Notes under the pieces: generated by a model
Databases searched by the model: none
Seen by the model: only the letters and a program-made list of their open reading frames with translations
Told to the model about the DNA's origin: nothing
Shown: positions 17,352-25,648 of the stretch, one piece after another
How the letters are laid out: every line of letters starts with the position of its first letter
Numbering within the stretch: position 1 is the stretch's first letter
Translations under genes and position numbers: made by a program
Assembly (NCBI GenBank): GCA_023150835.1
Contig: JAKLKB010000035.1
Coordinates: 6,830-70,829 of the forward strand
Reading direction: 5' to 3'
DNA from: Myxococcota bacterium
GTDB lineage: Bacteria; Myxococcota_C; UBA6777
Length of the DNA stretch: 64,000 bases

Positions 17352-19412
17352 ATGAAGCAAGCTAAACAAGAACACGTCCGAAACATCGGGATCATCGCGC
17401 ATGTCGACGCTGGAAAAACCACGACAACCGAGCGATTTTTGTATTACACAGGAAAGACCCATCGCCTCGGTACGGTGGACGAGGGCAACACCACAACGGA
17501 CTGGATGGATCAAGAGCAAGAACGCGGTATTACGATTACTGCAGCCGTCGCGGACTGCCCTTGGCGTTATGGCGACACCGAGTACGATATCCATCTGATC
17601 GATACACCGGGGCACGTGGACTTTACCATCGAAGTCGAACGGTCGTTGCGGGTCTTGGACGGGGCGATAGTGGTGCTCGATGCGGTCGAAGGTGTGGAAC
17701 CTCAGACCGAAACGGTATGGCGTCAAGCAGAACGTTACAAAGTCCCGCGTCTGGTGTTTATTAACAAGATGGATCGGATGGGTGCGGACTTTGAGGCTGC
17801 GGTGGCGACCGTTGGAAAGCAGTTGGAGGCGCGTGCTGTACCGATCCAGATCCCGTGGGGATGTGAAAACGAATTTGTCGGATGTATCGACTTGATCCGC
17901 CAGATCGGACTGTATTGGACAGGCGAAGAGCTTGGGGCCAAGTTCGAGGAACGCCCCATCCCTGCCGAGCTACAAGGTGCAGCCGTCGCAGGTCGAGAGG
18001 CTCTTTTGGGCGCACTCTCCGACAACGACGACGAGTTGGCCGAGCTTTATTTGATGGAAGCGCCGATCTCCAACGAGCAGATCTACGCGGCTCTTCGCAA
18101 GCAGACCATCGCCAATGTGATCAAGCCCGTCCTTTGTGGGAGTTCCTTGCGCAACAAAGGCGTACAGCCGCTTTTGGATGCGGTGGCTTTGTACTTGCCA
18201 TCGCCGTTGGACATCCCACCCGTCGAAGGGATCAACCCCAACACAGGCGAGACCGAGCAGCGGATCAGCCGTGTCAAAGAACCGACCTGTGCGATCGTTT
18301 TTAAGGTGATGATGGATGAAGGCCGTCGCCTGACGTATTTTCGCGTCTATTCGGGGGCGATTAAAGAAGGTGACAACATCTGGAACGCAACACGTGGCGA
18401 CTTTGATCGTGCAGCGCGGCTGTACATGATGCTCGGTGGAAAAAAGATCGCGGTGGACGCGATCAAATCGGGGTTTATCGGTGCTGCGCGTGGGATGCGC
18501 ATCAGCATGACGGGAGATACGCTTTGCGACAAAGAGCGTCCGATCTTGCTCGAACAGATATCGAGCATGGAACCCGTGATCAAGATCGCCCTTGAGACCG
18601 AGTCGAGCAAAGATCGCGATCAATTGGTCGACTCTTTGAAAAAGCTTGCCGAAGAAGATCCCACATTCCGTTTTGAAGAAGACAGCGGCACAGGCCAGAT
18701 GTTGATCGCGGGGATGGGCGAGCTTCATCTTGATGTCTTGACCACCCGTCTGAAACGCGAGTTCAAGCTCGAAGGGCTGCGTGTGGGCCACCCGCAAGTC
18801 GTCTGCCGTGAAACGGTCACCCGCGAAGTGATCGTCGCAGAGATCTTTCAGCGTGTTCTTGAGGATGTGAAGCTGTTTGCGGGGGTTCGCTTGCGCATTC
18901 GTCCGATGCCAAGGGGCGAAGGCAATCAATACGTCTACGGTCTGCCTGCCGAACGTGAGATATCCCAAACTTGGAAGGATGCTCTTGCGGAGGGCGTGAA
19001 CTATGCTCTCGAAGGCGGTGGGCCAAACGGATATCCGTTGGTGGATACGCAAGTGACGTTGTTGGATATCACGGCCTCGGAAAACCCCGCAGAATCGACC
19101 CCGAGTGCTTGGAAAGCTGCTATCGCACAAGCCATGCAAGAAGCGATGAAGCTCGCTGCACCGATGACGCTTGAACCCCTGATGATGGCCGAGATCGTGA
19201 TCCCCAACGAAACGACAGGCGATATCATCGGCGATATCAACGCCAAACGCGCCATGATCCAAGCCATCGATCAACGCGGTGACAAGTCCGTGATCCGCGC
19301 CCGTGTCGCCTTGCGTGATATGTTCGGATACAGCACAGCTTTACGCTCCATGACCCAAGGCCGAGGCATCTTTACGATGCAGTTTGATTCTTTTGGCAAC
19401 TCGAACGAATAA
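17352..19412 (+). CDS. fusA: translation elongation factor G
   Basis: A 686-residue EF-G. The GTPase motifs are AHVDAGKTT (G1, about 16-24), ERGITI (switch I side), DTPGH (G3) and NKMDRMG (G4). Domains II to V follow, with MGELHLDV in domain III and the closing MFGYSTALRSMTQGRG of domain V. It moves tRNA-mRNA through the ribosome with GTP. It is not beside rpsL, rpsG or tuf, so it may be one of two paralogues (an EF-G2-type copy for recycling is possible). The sequence alone does not settle that. Spacing from the ABC gene is 74 bases. Confidence 0.95.
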   Translation: MKQAKQEHVRNIGIIAHVDAGKTTTTERFLYYTGKTHRLGTVDEGNTTTDWMDQEQERGITITAAVADCPWRYGDTEYDIHLIDTPGHVDFTIEVERSLRVLDGAIVVLDAVEGVEPQTETVWRQAERYKVPRLVFINKMDRMGADFEAAVATVGKQLEARAVPIQIPWGCENEFVGCIDLIRQIGLYWTGEELGAKFEERPIPAELQGAAVAGREALLGALSDNDDELAELYLMEAPISNEQIYAALRKQTIANVIKPVLCGSSLRNKGVQPLLDAVALYLPSPLDIPPVEGINPNTGETEQRISRVKEPTCAIVFKVMMDEGRRLTYFRVYSGAIKEGDNIWNATRGDFDRAARLYMMLGGKKIAVDAIKSGFIGAARGMRISMTGDTLCDKERPILLEQISSMEPVIKIALETESSKDRDQLVDSLKKLAEEDPTFRFEEDSGTGQMLIAGMGELHLDVLTTRLKREFKLEGLRVGHPQVVCRETVTREVIVAEIFQRVLEDVKLFAGVRLRIRPMPRGEGNQYVYGLPAEREISQTWKDALAEGVNYALEGGGPNGYPLVDTQVTLLDITASENPAESTPSAWKAAIAQAMQEAMKLAAPMTLEPLMMAEIVIPNETTGDIIGDINAKRAMIQAIDQRGDKSVIRARVALRDMFGYSTALRSMTQGRGIFTMQFDSFGNSNE

Positions 19413-19422
19413 TACGAAATCC

Positions 19423-19545
19423 GCCCGTTGTGTGATCGTCAAGAGGTAGGGGCAGCCCCCTGTGGCTGCCCAAGAACAGGGCGTCTGTGTACTCTCCTTT
19501 GCGTACACATCACTTGGGTATCGTACAAAGGCAGTCGGATCGACC
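19423..19545 (+). repeat. dispersed hairpin repeat family A, copy 2
   Basis: Reads TCCGCCCGTTGTGTGATCGT, then the 8-bp stem hairpin GGGCAGCC/GGCTGCCC at 19449-19471, then ACAGG-CGTCT and a tail of about 50 bases that matches copy 3. It fills the space between EF-G and the NUDIX gene, starting 11 bases after the EF-G stop, and could act as a transcript-end hairpin. Confidence 0.8.
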
Positions 19546-19571
19546 ACCATCTATCGCAACAGGGTGCCACC

Positions 19572-20177
19572 ATGAGCAAAGATGACGCAAAACTCGAAGC
19601 ATGGGAGATATTGGAAGAAACAGAACGCCAAGACCACAAGATCTTTCAGATCTACAAGCGCAAGGCCGCTCACCCTGATCTCCCCCAGCCGCATGACTTT
19701 GTGATCGTCGCTTGCCCCGATTGGGTGAATCTGATCGCTCTCACTCCCACGCAAGAGGCCATCTTGGTTCGCCAATATCGTCACGGAACTGCCAAGATCT
19801 CTCTTGAGATCCCGGGTGGGATGGTCGATCCCGGCGAGGAGCCCTTCGCAACGGCTGTGCGTGAGATGCGCGAAGAAACAGGATACACCTGCAAACAATG
19901 GTATCTGCTCGGTGTGGTTGAACCCAACCCTGCTTTCCAAACCAACCGATGTTGGACTTTTCTGGGCCTTGATGCTTGTTTGACGCATCCGCAAGCCCTC
20001 GATGGTAGCGAGATGATCGACGTTGAAGTCGCGCCCTTGACGACCCTTCCCCTGCGGATCGCCTCAGGCGAGATCACGCATTCTCTGGTGATCGCGGCCT
20101 TTTTTCACTACATCGAACGTTTCGGGGGATGGTTCCCCCCTTCGCCCCAAGCGCTTGCCGCTCTTTCTGCACTCTGA
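19572..20177 (+). CDS. NUDIX hydrolase, ADP-ribose pyrophosphatase-like
   Basis: A 201-residue NUDIX protein. The NUDIX box runs from PGGMVDPGEEPFATAVRE to MREETGY, with the metal-binding REEXGE-type Glu residues present. Layout and length fit ADP-sugar pyrophosphatases that split nucleoside diphosphate sugars. Start ATG 19572 follows the family A repeat, and only a weak AGGG lies upstream. The frame is open further upstream, but those codons come from the repeat itself and are not plausible protein. Confidence 0.9.
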   Translation: MSKDDAKLEAWEILEETERQDHKIFQIYKRKAAHPDLPQPHDFVIVACPDWVNLIALTPTQEAILVRQYRHGTAKISLEIPGGMVDPGEEPFATAVREMREETGYTCKQWYLLGVVEPNPAFQTNRCWTFLGLDACLTHPQALDGSEMIDVEVAPLTTLPLRIASGEITHSLVIAAFFHYIERFGGWFPPSPQALAALSAL

Positions 20178-20180
20178 GCA

Positions 20181-20295
20181 GAAGCGATCAAGGCGAGTTA
20201 TCGAGGTGATCGGTGAGGGCAAGGGAGCGGCGTTTGTCAGCGTGACGGAGGCCATCGAAGCGATCAAGGCGAGTTATCGAGGTGATCGGTGAGGG
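20181..20295. repeat. 39-bp direct repeat, two copies
   Basis: Two exact 39-bp copies, 20181-20219 and 20257-20295, start GAAGCGATCAAGGCGAG and end GATCGGTGAGGG. They lie just after the NUDIX stop, in the tail-to-tail spacer with the repeat-rich gene. Confidence 0.9.
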
Positions 20296-20308
20296 GGCTG
20301 TGGTGGGT

Positions 20309-20360
20309 GAAGAGGGATGGTGAAGAGGGATGGTGAAGAGGGATGGTGAAGAGGGGTGGT
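20309..20360. repeat. 4 x 13-bp tandem repeat, untranslated
   Basis: Four units of GAAGAGGGATGGT, the last with one change, sit 13 bases past the stop of the repeat-rich gene. The period is not a multiple of three, which fits its position outside any gene. Confidence 0.9.
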
Positions 20361-20372
20361 GAAGAAAGCGGA

Positions 20373-22190
20373 CTATTCTTCGGAAGAAGGGCTGTGTTTG
20401 TGGGAGAGGACATCGATGGCGAGGGGCATTTGGTCCCAACCGTTGGGTTTGTGTCGGTGGACTTGGCTGATCGCGTGGCGGAAGACAAAGAGTTCGATCT
20501 CTTCGTCGCAAGGGGTATCTTCGCAGTGGAGGAGCAGGCCGATCTGATAAGGATCGGACCAAGAGATGGTGCCACTGATCCAAGAGCCATCGGCAAGGCA
20601 GAGATAGACCGAGCCTTGGTCGGCTCGATCCCACGTTTGGTCTTCAAAGGTGGGCCGTTCGTTGGGATCGAAGGAAGGCAACTGGCGTGTTGCGTAGAGT
20701 TCTTCGTCGATGCGAGCGTTAGAGAGGACGGTATCGCGCCACGGTAGGGGGGCGAGGGCTTGCATCTCCAACTTGTGAACGCGGCGCTTTTTGCGAGATT
20801 TTCCGCGCACAATGCAATGGAAGACGTGGACTTCCATCATGCGGCCTTGGATGCGTGGGTCATTGACGCCCCAGATCCAAACGAGGTCTTTCGATTGCGT
20901 CCAGCTATCGAGGATCTGCGAACCCGGGTAATCGCGGGTGACATCCATGCGGCCTTCGAGGTAGGCTTTGCGCTTTCTGGATTGCTCGCGGCGTTTGCCT
21001 TGTTGGGCTTCGCGCAACTGCTTGAGCGTCCAGCTTTCTTGGTTGAGGCGGTCGGCGGTATTGATATCGATATGCGGATAACGCTCTTGAAGCTTGAGCC
21101 ACACTTGATAGCGTTGGCGGCGGTTTTCGTAGGCTTCGGCGCTTTCGTTGGGGCGAGGACGAGGGGGTTTGGGCGCATCTTCGGGCGATTTGGCTTTTTT
21201 GGCTTTTTTGCTTTTGCTGCCATCTTCATCATCGCGCTCGCGTTCGCGTTCGCGTTCCCGCTTGCCCCAACGCTCCTCTTGGCGGGGCCGCTCGGGTTCG
21301 CTAAAAGCCCGTTTTTTGGGGGGCGGCGGCGTGCGTTTGCCGACGCGGTAATTGCGATTGCCGTCGACGTCGTCTTCGTCTTGGACTTGTTCTGGCTCGT
21401 TGGGTTTGAACAAGTTATCGAGGACAGACAAGATCTTTTCGGAGCGACTGAGCGGAACGCCTGCTGAACCCGGTGCTTTGGGTCCCCAATCAGGGCCGCC
21501 AGAGGGGCGACTTGCGCCGTAAGCACCGCGAGATCCGTAGTTTCCATCGGAGCGAAGATCATCTAGCGGGACGCGTGCGCCTTGGCGTTCGGTGCGCTCC
21601 GCACGCTCGACTATCCGCATAGGTCGATCATTGCGGTCGCCGCGATCGCTTGCACTGCTTCGGTCGTTGCGATCGCCGCGATCGTTTGCGCTGCTGCGAT
21701 CGTTTGCGCTGCTGCGATCGTTTGCGCTGCTGCGATCGTTTGCGCTGCTGCGATCGTTTGCGCTGCTGCGATCATTGCGGTCGAAGCGGTCATTGCGGTC
21801 GAAGCGGTCATTGCGGTCATTGCGGTCGAAGCGGTCATTGCGGTCGAAGCGATCATTGCGGTCGAAGCGATCATTGCGGTCATTGCGGTCGCTTGGACTG
21901 CTGCGATCGCTTGGACTGCTGCGATCATTACGGTCGAAGCGTTCGCTGCGTTCGCTGCGTTCGCTGCGTTCGACGCGAGGAGCGGCAGCTTTGCGGATGA
22001 CTTTTCCCGAAGTTGCGAAGGTGTAGGGCAGACTGCCCATGACACGCAACTGTTCTTCTGCGACTTGGCGTTGTTGTGGTGTTGGATTCATGCGCAGTAC
22101 GTCGCGGTACGCCTCGACGGCGTTGTCCCGATCTCCCTGAGCCAACAATTCATTGGCACGCAACAGACGTTCGTATGCAGCCTGTGACAC
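20373..22190 (-). CDS. basic repeat-rich protein with N-terminal TPR-like helix
   Basis: A 605-residue protein starting with GTG 22190 behind AAAGGAG, seven bases away. Residues 1-50 look like one TPR (ANELLAQGDRDNAVEAYRDV). About residues 75-200 are a low-complexity array of RFDRND and RSSAND hexapeptides. A charged region rich in KKAKK and RERERERDDED follows, then a C-terminal region of about 200 residues (around LVWIWGVNDPRIQGRMMEVH and GSWISGTISWSDPYQIGLLL) that looks folded. The last part resembles a small beta-barrel such as an Sm/Hfq-like fold, with ISGTISWSDPYQIGLLL, but this is only an impression. The Arg/Asn/Asp repeats suggest RNA binding or a disordered assembly scaffold. Not recognised. 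Confidence 0.75.
   Translation of the reverse strand: MSQAAYERLLRANELLAQGDRDNAVEAYRDVLRMNPTPQQRQVAEEQLRVMGSLPYTFATSGKVIRKAAAPRVERSERSERSERFDRNDRSSPSDRSSPSDRNDRNDRFDRNDRFDRNDRFDRNDRNDRFDRNDRFDRNDRSSANDRSSANDRSSANDRSSANDRSSANDRGDRNDRSSASDRGDRNDRPMRIVERAERTERQGARVPLDDLRSDGNYGSRGAYGASRPSGGPDWGPKAPGSAGVPLSRSEKILSVLDNLFKPNEPEQVQDEDDVDGNRNYRVGKRTPPPPKKRAFSEPERPRQEERWGKRERERERERDDEDGSKSKKAKKAKSPEDAPKPPRPRPNESAEAYENRRQRYQVWLKLQERYPHIDINTADRLNQESWTLKQLREAQQGKRREQSRKRKAYLEGRMDVTRDYPGSQILDSWTQSKDLVWIWGVNDPRIQGRMMEVHVFHCIVRGKSRKKRRVHKLEMQALAPLPWRDTVLSNARIDEELYATRQLPSFDPNERPTFEDQTWDRADQGSVYLCLADGSWISGTISWSDPYQIGLLLHCEDTPCDEEIELFVFRHAISQVHRHKPNGWDQMPLAIDVLSHKHSPSSEE
21648..21968 (-). repeat. 18-bp tandem repeats encoding RSSAND / RFDRND
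   Basis: Two related 18-bp unit types are present. About five consecutive units of GCGATCGTTTGCGCTGCT lie at about 21690-21770. A run of GCGGTCATTGCGGTCGAA-type units follows to about 21900. Both keep the reading frame and encode hydrophilic Arg/Asp/Asn/Ser hexapeptides. Confidence 0.88.
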
Positions 22191-22641
22191 TCCCAGACTC
22201 CTTTGGTTTGCATGACGAGGACCACCCCAAACCCCCCCCGATAAATGGGGGTGCAGGCGACCTTCTCATGGATTGGCTTGTGAAACCCAAGTGCTTCAGT
22301 CTTGGACGACTGACGTGGTTGGATAGGTTCTTTGTCGACGGTTCAGATGTTTTTGGAATGTATCACTGTGCTTTCGCACAGCAACAACCCCTCGCCCTCG
22401 GTGATGACTCAATAACGTGCAGAAAACAATGCTCGGGGGCATACATACCAGAGCCTTTGACTTTTGGCAAGATAAAATCAATCAAAAAAAGAAGCAAACC
22501 TTTTTTGGCTTGACGCAGCGAAAAGGGACGTGCTACTTCCCGACGTCCTTTGTTGGGAATTGCACCCTCAAGCCGTTTTTGCGGTGTGTTTGTGTTGTGC
22601 GTGCAATTGAGATAGCGTGGTTTGTTGGGATGGAGTGTTGG
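22191..22641. other. intergenic region between divergent genes
   Basis: A 451-base spacer lies between the GTG-started repeat protein (minus) and cysK (plus). It holds a C-run/G-run hairpin around 22231-22252 (ACCCCC...GGGGGT) and a 6-bp hairpin TCAGTC/GACTGA at 22296-22313. I find no well-spaced sigma-70 promoter and no riboswitch or T-box that I recognise. Confidence 0.45.
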
Positions 22642-23568
22642 ATGTCGCGGATAGCCGACTCGCTTTGTGATCTTGTGGGCCGAACGCCGTTGGTGCATTT
22701 TTCGCGGGTCAGTCCGGGTCTTTCGGTGCGCTTGCTCGGGAAGCTAGAGAACTTGAATCCGGGGGCGAGCTTGAAAGATCGGATTGGTTTGGGGATGATC
22801 GAACAGGCCGAGCGTGCGGGGATCTTGCGAGCGGGCGGGGTGATCATTGAGCCGACATCGGGCAATACAGGGATCTCGCTTGCGTGGGTGGCGGCAGTCA
22901 AAGGTTACCGTTTGCTCTTGACGATGCCGGAGGGGATGAGCAAAGAACGCATCAAGATCCTGAAAGCCTACAACGCGGAAGTGATCTTCACTCCCCGTCA
23001 TTTGGGGATGCAGGGAGCCATTCAAAAGGCAGAAGAACTGGTGCGTGATCTCCCGGGTTCGTATATGCCCGAGCAGTTTAAAAACCCCGTGAATCCGCAG
23101 ATTCATCACGACACAACCGCCCAAGAGATCTGGGAAGACACGGATGGACAGGTGGATATCTTTGTGGCGGGTGTGGGGACAGGCGGAGTGATCTCGGGTG
23201 TGGGTTGGGGGTTGAAAGAGCGCAAGCCCTCGGTGCGGGTGGTGGCGGTGGAACCATCGCGCTCTCGGGCTCTTTCGGGGGGGCCTGTGGGTCCACACGC
23301 CATCCAAGGTATCGGCGCGGGGTTTGTGCCGGATGTGTATGATGCGCGTTTTGTAGACGAGGTGATCCCCGTCCAAGAGGAAGAGGCGACGCAAGGCGCA
23401 CGGATGCTTGCTACACGGGAGGGGATCTTGAGTGGGCTGTCTTCGGGGGCGGTGTTGTGGGCGGCTTTGCAGATCGCCAAGCGAACGGAAAACCAAGGAA
23501 AGACGATCGTTGTGGTGGTTTGTGACACAGGAGAGCGCTATCTCAGCACCCCGCTTTTTGATGATTGA
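22642..23568 (+). CDS. cysK: cysteine synthase (O-acetylserine sulfhydrylase)
   Basis: A 308-residue fold-type II PLP enzyme. The PLP Lys is in NPGASLKDRIG, the substrate-binding loop is PTSGNTGIS, and the phosphate-binding loop is GVGTGGVISG. It also has the C-terminal SSGAVLWAAL. These are CysK/CysM motifs, for making cysteine from O-acetylserine and sulfide. Start ATG 22642 is preferred over ATG 22630 because GGAG sits about six bases before it and the family begins near this point. The ALDH12-type gene follows after 71 bases on the same strand. Confidence 0.94.
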   Translation: MSRIADSLCDLVGRTPLVHFSRVSPGLSVRLLGKLENLNPGASLKDRIGLGMIEQAERAGILRAGGVIIEPTSGNTGISLAWVAAVKGYRLLLTMPEGMSKERIKILKAYNAEVIFTPRHLGMQGAIQKAEELVRDLPGSYMPEQFKNPVNPQIHHDTTAQEIWEDTDGQVDIFVAGVGTGGVISGVGWGLKERKPSVRVVAVEPSRSRALSGGPVGPHAIQGIGAGFVPDVYDARFVDEVIPVQEEEATQGARMLATREGILSGLSSGAVLWAALQIAKRTENQGKTIVVVVCDTGERYLSTPLFDD

Positions 23569-23639
23569 CACCGCTGCGTCATGGCTCCAAGATGGGCGGC
23601 GTTTCTTTCCTCATCTCTTATCCTGTAAGGAGGCCCGCG

Positions 23640-25226
23640 ATGTCCAAAGACGTATTGGCGTTTGCTACGCTTGATCCCAAAACGCTTTCAGGCGCAAAGC
23701 CCACACAGTTGTACAATCTTGTGGGGGGAAAGTGGACTTTACCACGTGAGAACAGCGATATCCCTGACCCGCTCAATGGTGAGATCTTCCTCAAGATGCC
23801 GAACACCCGCAGCGATGAGATCCAACCTTTTCTTGACAGTCTTGCAAGCTGCCCCAAAAGCGGCCTGCACAACCCCTTGAAAAATGTGGAACGCTATCGG
23901 ATGTACGGCGATATCTCGGCCAAAGCAGCGGCAGCGATCCGTCAGCCCGAAGTGGCGGACTTTTTTGCACGTTGTGTTCAGCGTGTGATGCCCAAAAGTT
24001 ACGCCCAAGCGATGGGCGAAGTGACGGTGGTGCGTTTGTTTCTGGAAAATTTTTCGGGCGATCAGGTGCGATTTTTGGCGCGTGGATTTAGTCATCCCGG
24101 CGATCATCTCGGCCAACAGAGCCACGGCTACCGTTGGCCATACGGCCCTGTGATCGTCGTGGCTCCCTTCAATTTCCCCCTAGAGATCCCTGCTTTGCAA
24201 CTGATGGGCGCTTTGTACATGGGCAACAAAGTGTTGATCAAAAATGCTTCGACGACCAGCATGGTGATCGAACAGTTCATTCGTTTGTTGCATCAGTGCG
24301 GGATGCCGATGGAAGATGTCGATCAGATCCATTGTGGTGGCCGTGTGATGGGCCAGATCATCGAAACGTCCAAAGCGCGTTCTCTTCAATTTACGGGAAG
24401 TGCGCCCGTTGCGGAACAGCTCGCGATCGCGACCAAAGGCAAGATCTTTATCGAAGATGCCGGATTTGACTGGAAGATCCTTGGCCCGGATTATACGCCC
24501 GAGAGGATGGACTACGTGGCTTGGCAGTGCGATCAAGATGCCTATGCCGCGAGCGGGCAAAAGTGCTCGGCACAATCGATCTTGTTTGCACACCAGCGTT
24601 GGGTTCAGGCTGGTTTGTTCGACCGTTTGCGCGCTCTTGCGGCGCGTCGAAATGTCGAAGATCTCACGATCGGGCCGATCTTGTCGGTCACCAACCAAGA
24701 GATGGACGAACAACGCGACAAGCTGCTCAAGATCCCGGGCGCGCACGTTGTTTTTGGTGGTGAGCATCTTACTGGGTATCCATTCCCCTCCATATACGGG
24801 GCTTACAAACCCACTGCGATCTTTGTCCCGCTGCCTGAGATCCTCAAAGAACAACACTTTGAAACCGTTTGCACCGAGATCTTTGCCCCGTTCCAAGTCG
24901 TCACCTCTTGGGAAGATCACCAACTGCCCCTTGTTCTCGAAGCTTGCGAGCGTATGCACTTGCACTTGACGGCTGCCGTCGTCTCCAACGATCCGCACTT
25001 TGTCCAACAAGTCCTTGCTCACACCATCAACGGAACAACCTACGCAGGGCTTCGTGCGCGTACTACAGGCGCACCGCAAAACCATTGGTTTGGTCCCGCT
25101 GGAGATCCGCGCAGTGCGGGTATCGGTACCGCAGAAGCCATCAAGCTTGTTTGGTCTTGTCACCGCGAGATCATCCAAGACATCGGCCCCCTCCCCAACG
25201 GCTGGACGTTGCCCCCCTCCTCTTAG
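23640..25226 (+). CDS. ALDH12-type P5C dehydrogenase (plant-like)
   Basis: A 528-residue aldehyde dehydrogenase. It matches, from memory, the plant mitochondrial delta-1-pyrroline-5-carboxylate dehydrogenase ALDH12A1 over most of its length. Shared stretches include GDQVRFLARGFSHPGDHLGQ, SHGYRWPYGPV, PFNFPLEIPALQLMGALYMG, VAWQCDQDAYAASGQKCSAQ and TTGAPQNHWFGPAGDPRSAG. The catalytic Cys is in GQKCSAQ. The usual ALDH ELGGK motif is replaced by EDAGFDWK, as in ALDH12. It would oxidise glutamate semialdehyde to glutamate in proline breakdown. No proline dehydrogenase is nearby. Start 23640 has AGGAGG at good spacing. Confidence 0.93.
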   Translation: MSKDVLAFATLDPKTLSGAKPTQLYNLVGGKWTLPRENSDIPDPLNGEIFLKMPNTRSDEIQPFLDSLASCPKSGLHNPLKNVERYRMYGDISAKAAAAIRQPEVADFFARCVQRVMPKSYAQAMGEVTVVRLFLENFSGDQVRFLARGFSHPGDHLGQQSHGYRWPYGPVIVVAPFNFPLEIPALQLMGALYMGNKVLIKNASTTSMVIEQFIRLLHQCGMPMEDVDQIHCGGRVMGQIIETSKARSLQFTGSAPVAEQLAIATKGKIFIEDAGFDWKILGPDYTPERMDYVAWQCDQDAYAASGQKCSAQSILFAHQRWVQAGLFDRLRALAARRNVEDLTIGPILSVTNQEMDEQRDKLLKIPGAHVVFGGEHLTGYPFPSIYGAYKPTAIFVPLPEILKEQHFETVCTEIFAPFQVVTSWEDHQLPLVLEACERMHLHLTAAVVSNDPHFVQQVLAHTINGTTYAGLRARTTGAPQNHWFGPAGDPRSAGIGTAEAIKLVWSCHREIIQDIGPLPNGWTLPPSS

Positions 25227-25648
25227 TGAGATCTGGCCTTCGACGGCGCTCCTCGATCACCAGATCCGGGCGCCCTCTTCTTCCCATCCTCTTCCCGCTA
25301 GGGCGCTATTTTCTTGCCTGCCTTTTTTCAGCTTTGACACAACGCGGCGCAGTTTCGCTCTACAACCCGATCTTGCTTCTTGTGCTTTGCCTGTTCTCAT
25401 GGCATCCTGCCCCCTCGTCACAAGGCAAGGGGTCGCTTCGCACGGGAAAACCATCGAAAAGCCAAGGAGTTCTCTTGGTCTCGTCGCCCTACGACCCGCT
25501 GTTTGGCTTCAAGAGGGCCTTGCCTCCGAAGTCGAACACTTCCCGTCAAAAAGTTCTCTTCAAAGACGCTTTTTCGCTTCGAGGACGGCCTTGCTTGCGA
25601 CCTCAACGACTTCTGCTTTTTCAAGCAGCCCTCTCAGGAGTCCCCGAC
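25227..25648. other. 422-base leader region, no gene seen
   Basis: The region between the ALDH12 stop and the zinc-ribbon gene. A 7-bp inverted repeat GATCTGG/CCAGATC at about 25230-25266 could end the upstream transcript. The rest is open in the frame of the next gene back into the ALDH gene, but its composition is not protein-like and a good start exists only at 25649. No RNA element recognised. Confidence 0.4.

Noticed and set aside
22458-22479. TTGACT and TAAAAT as a promoter for cysK
   Set aside because: The spacer is only 10 bases, too short for a sigma-70 promoter.
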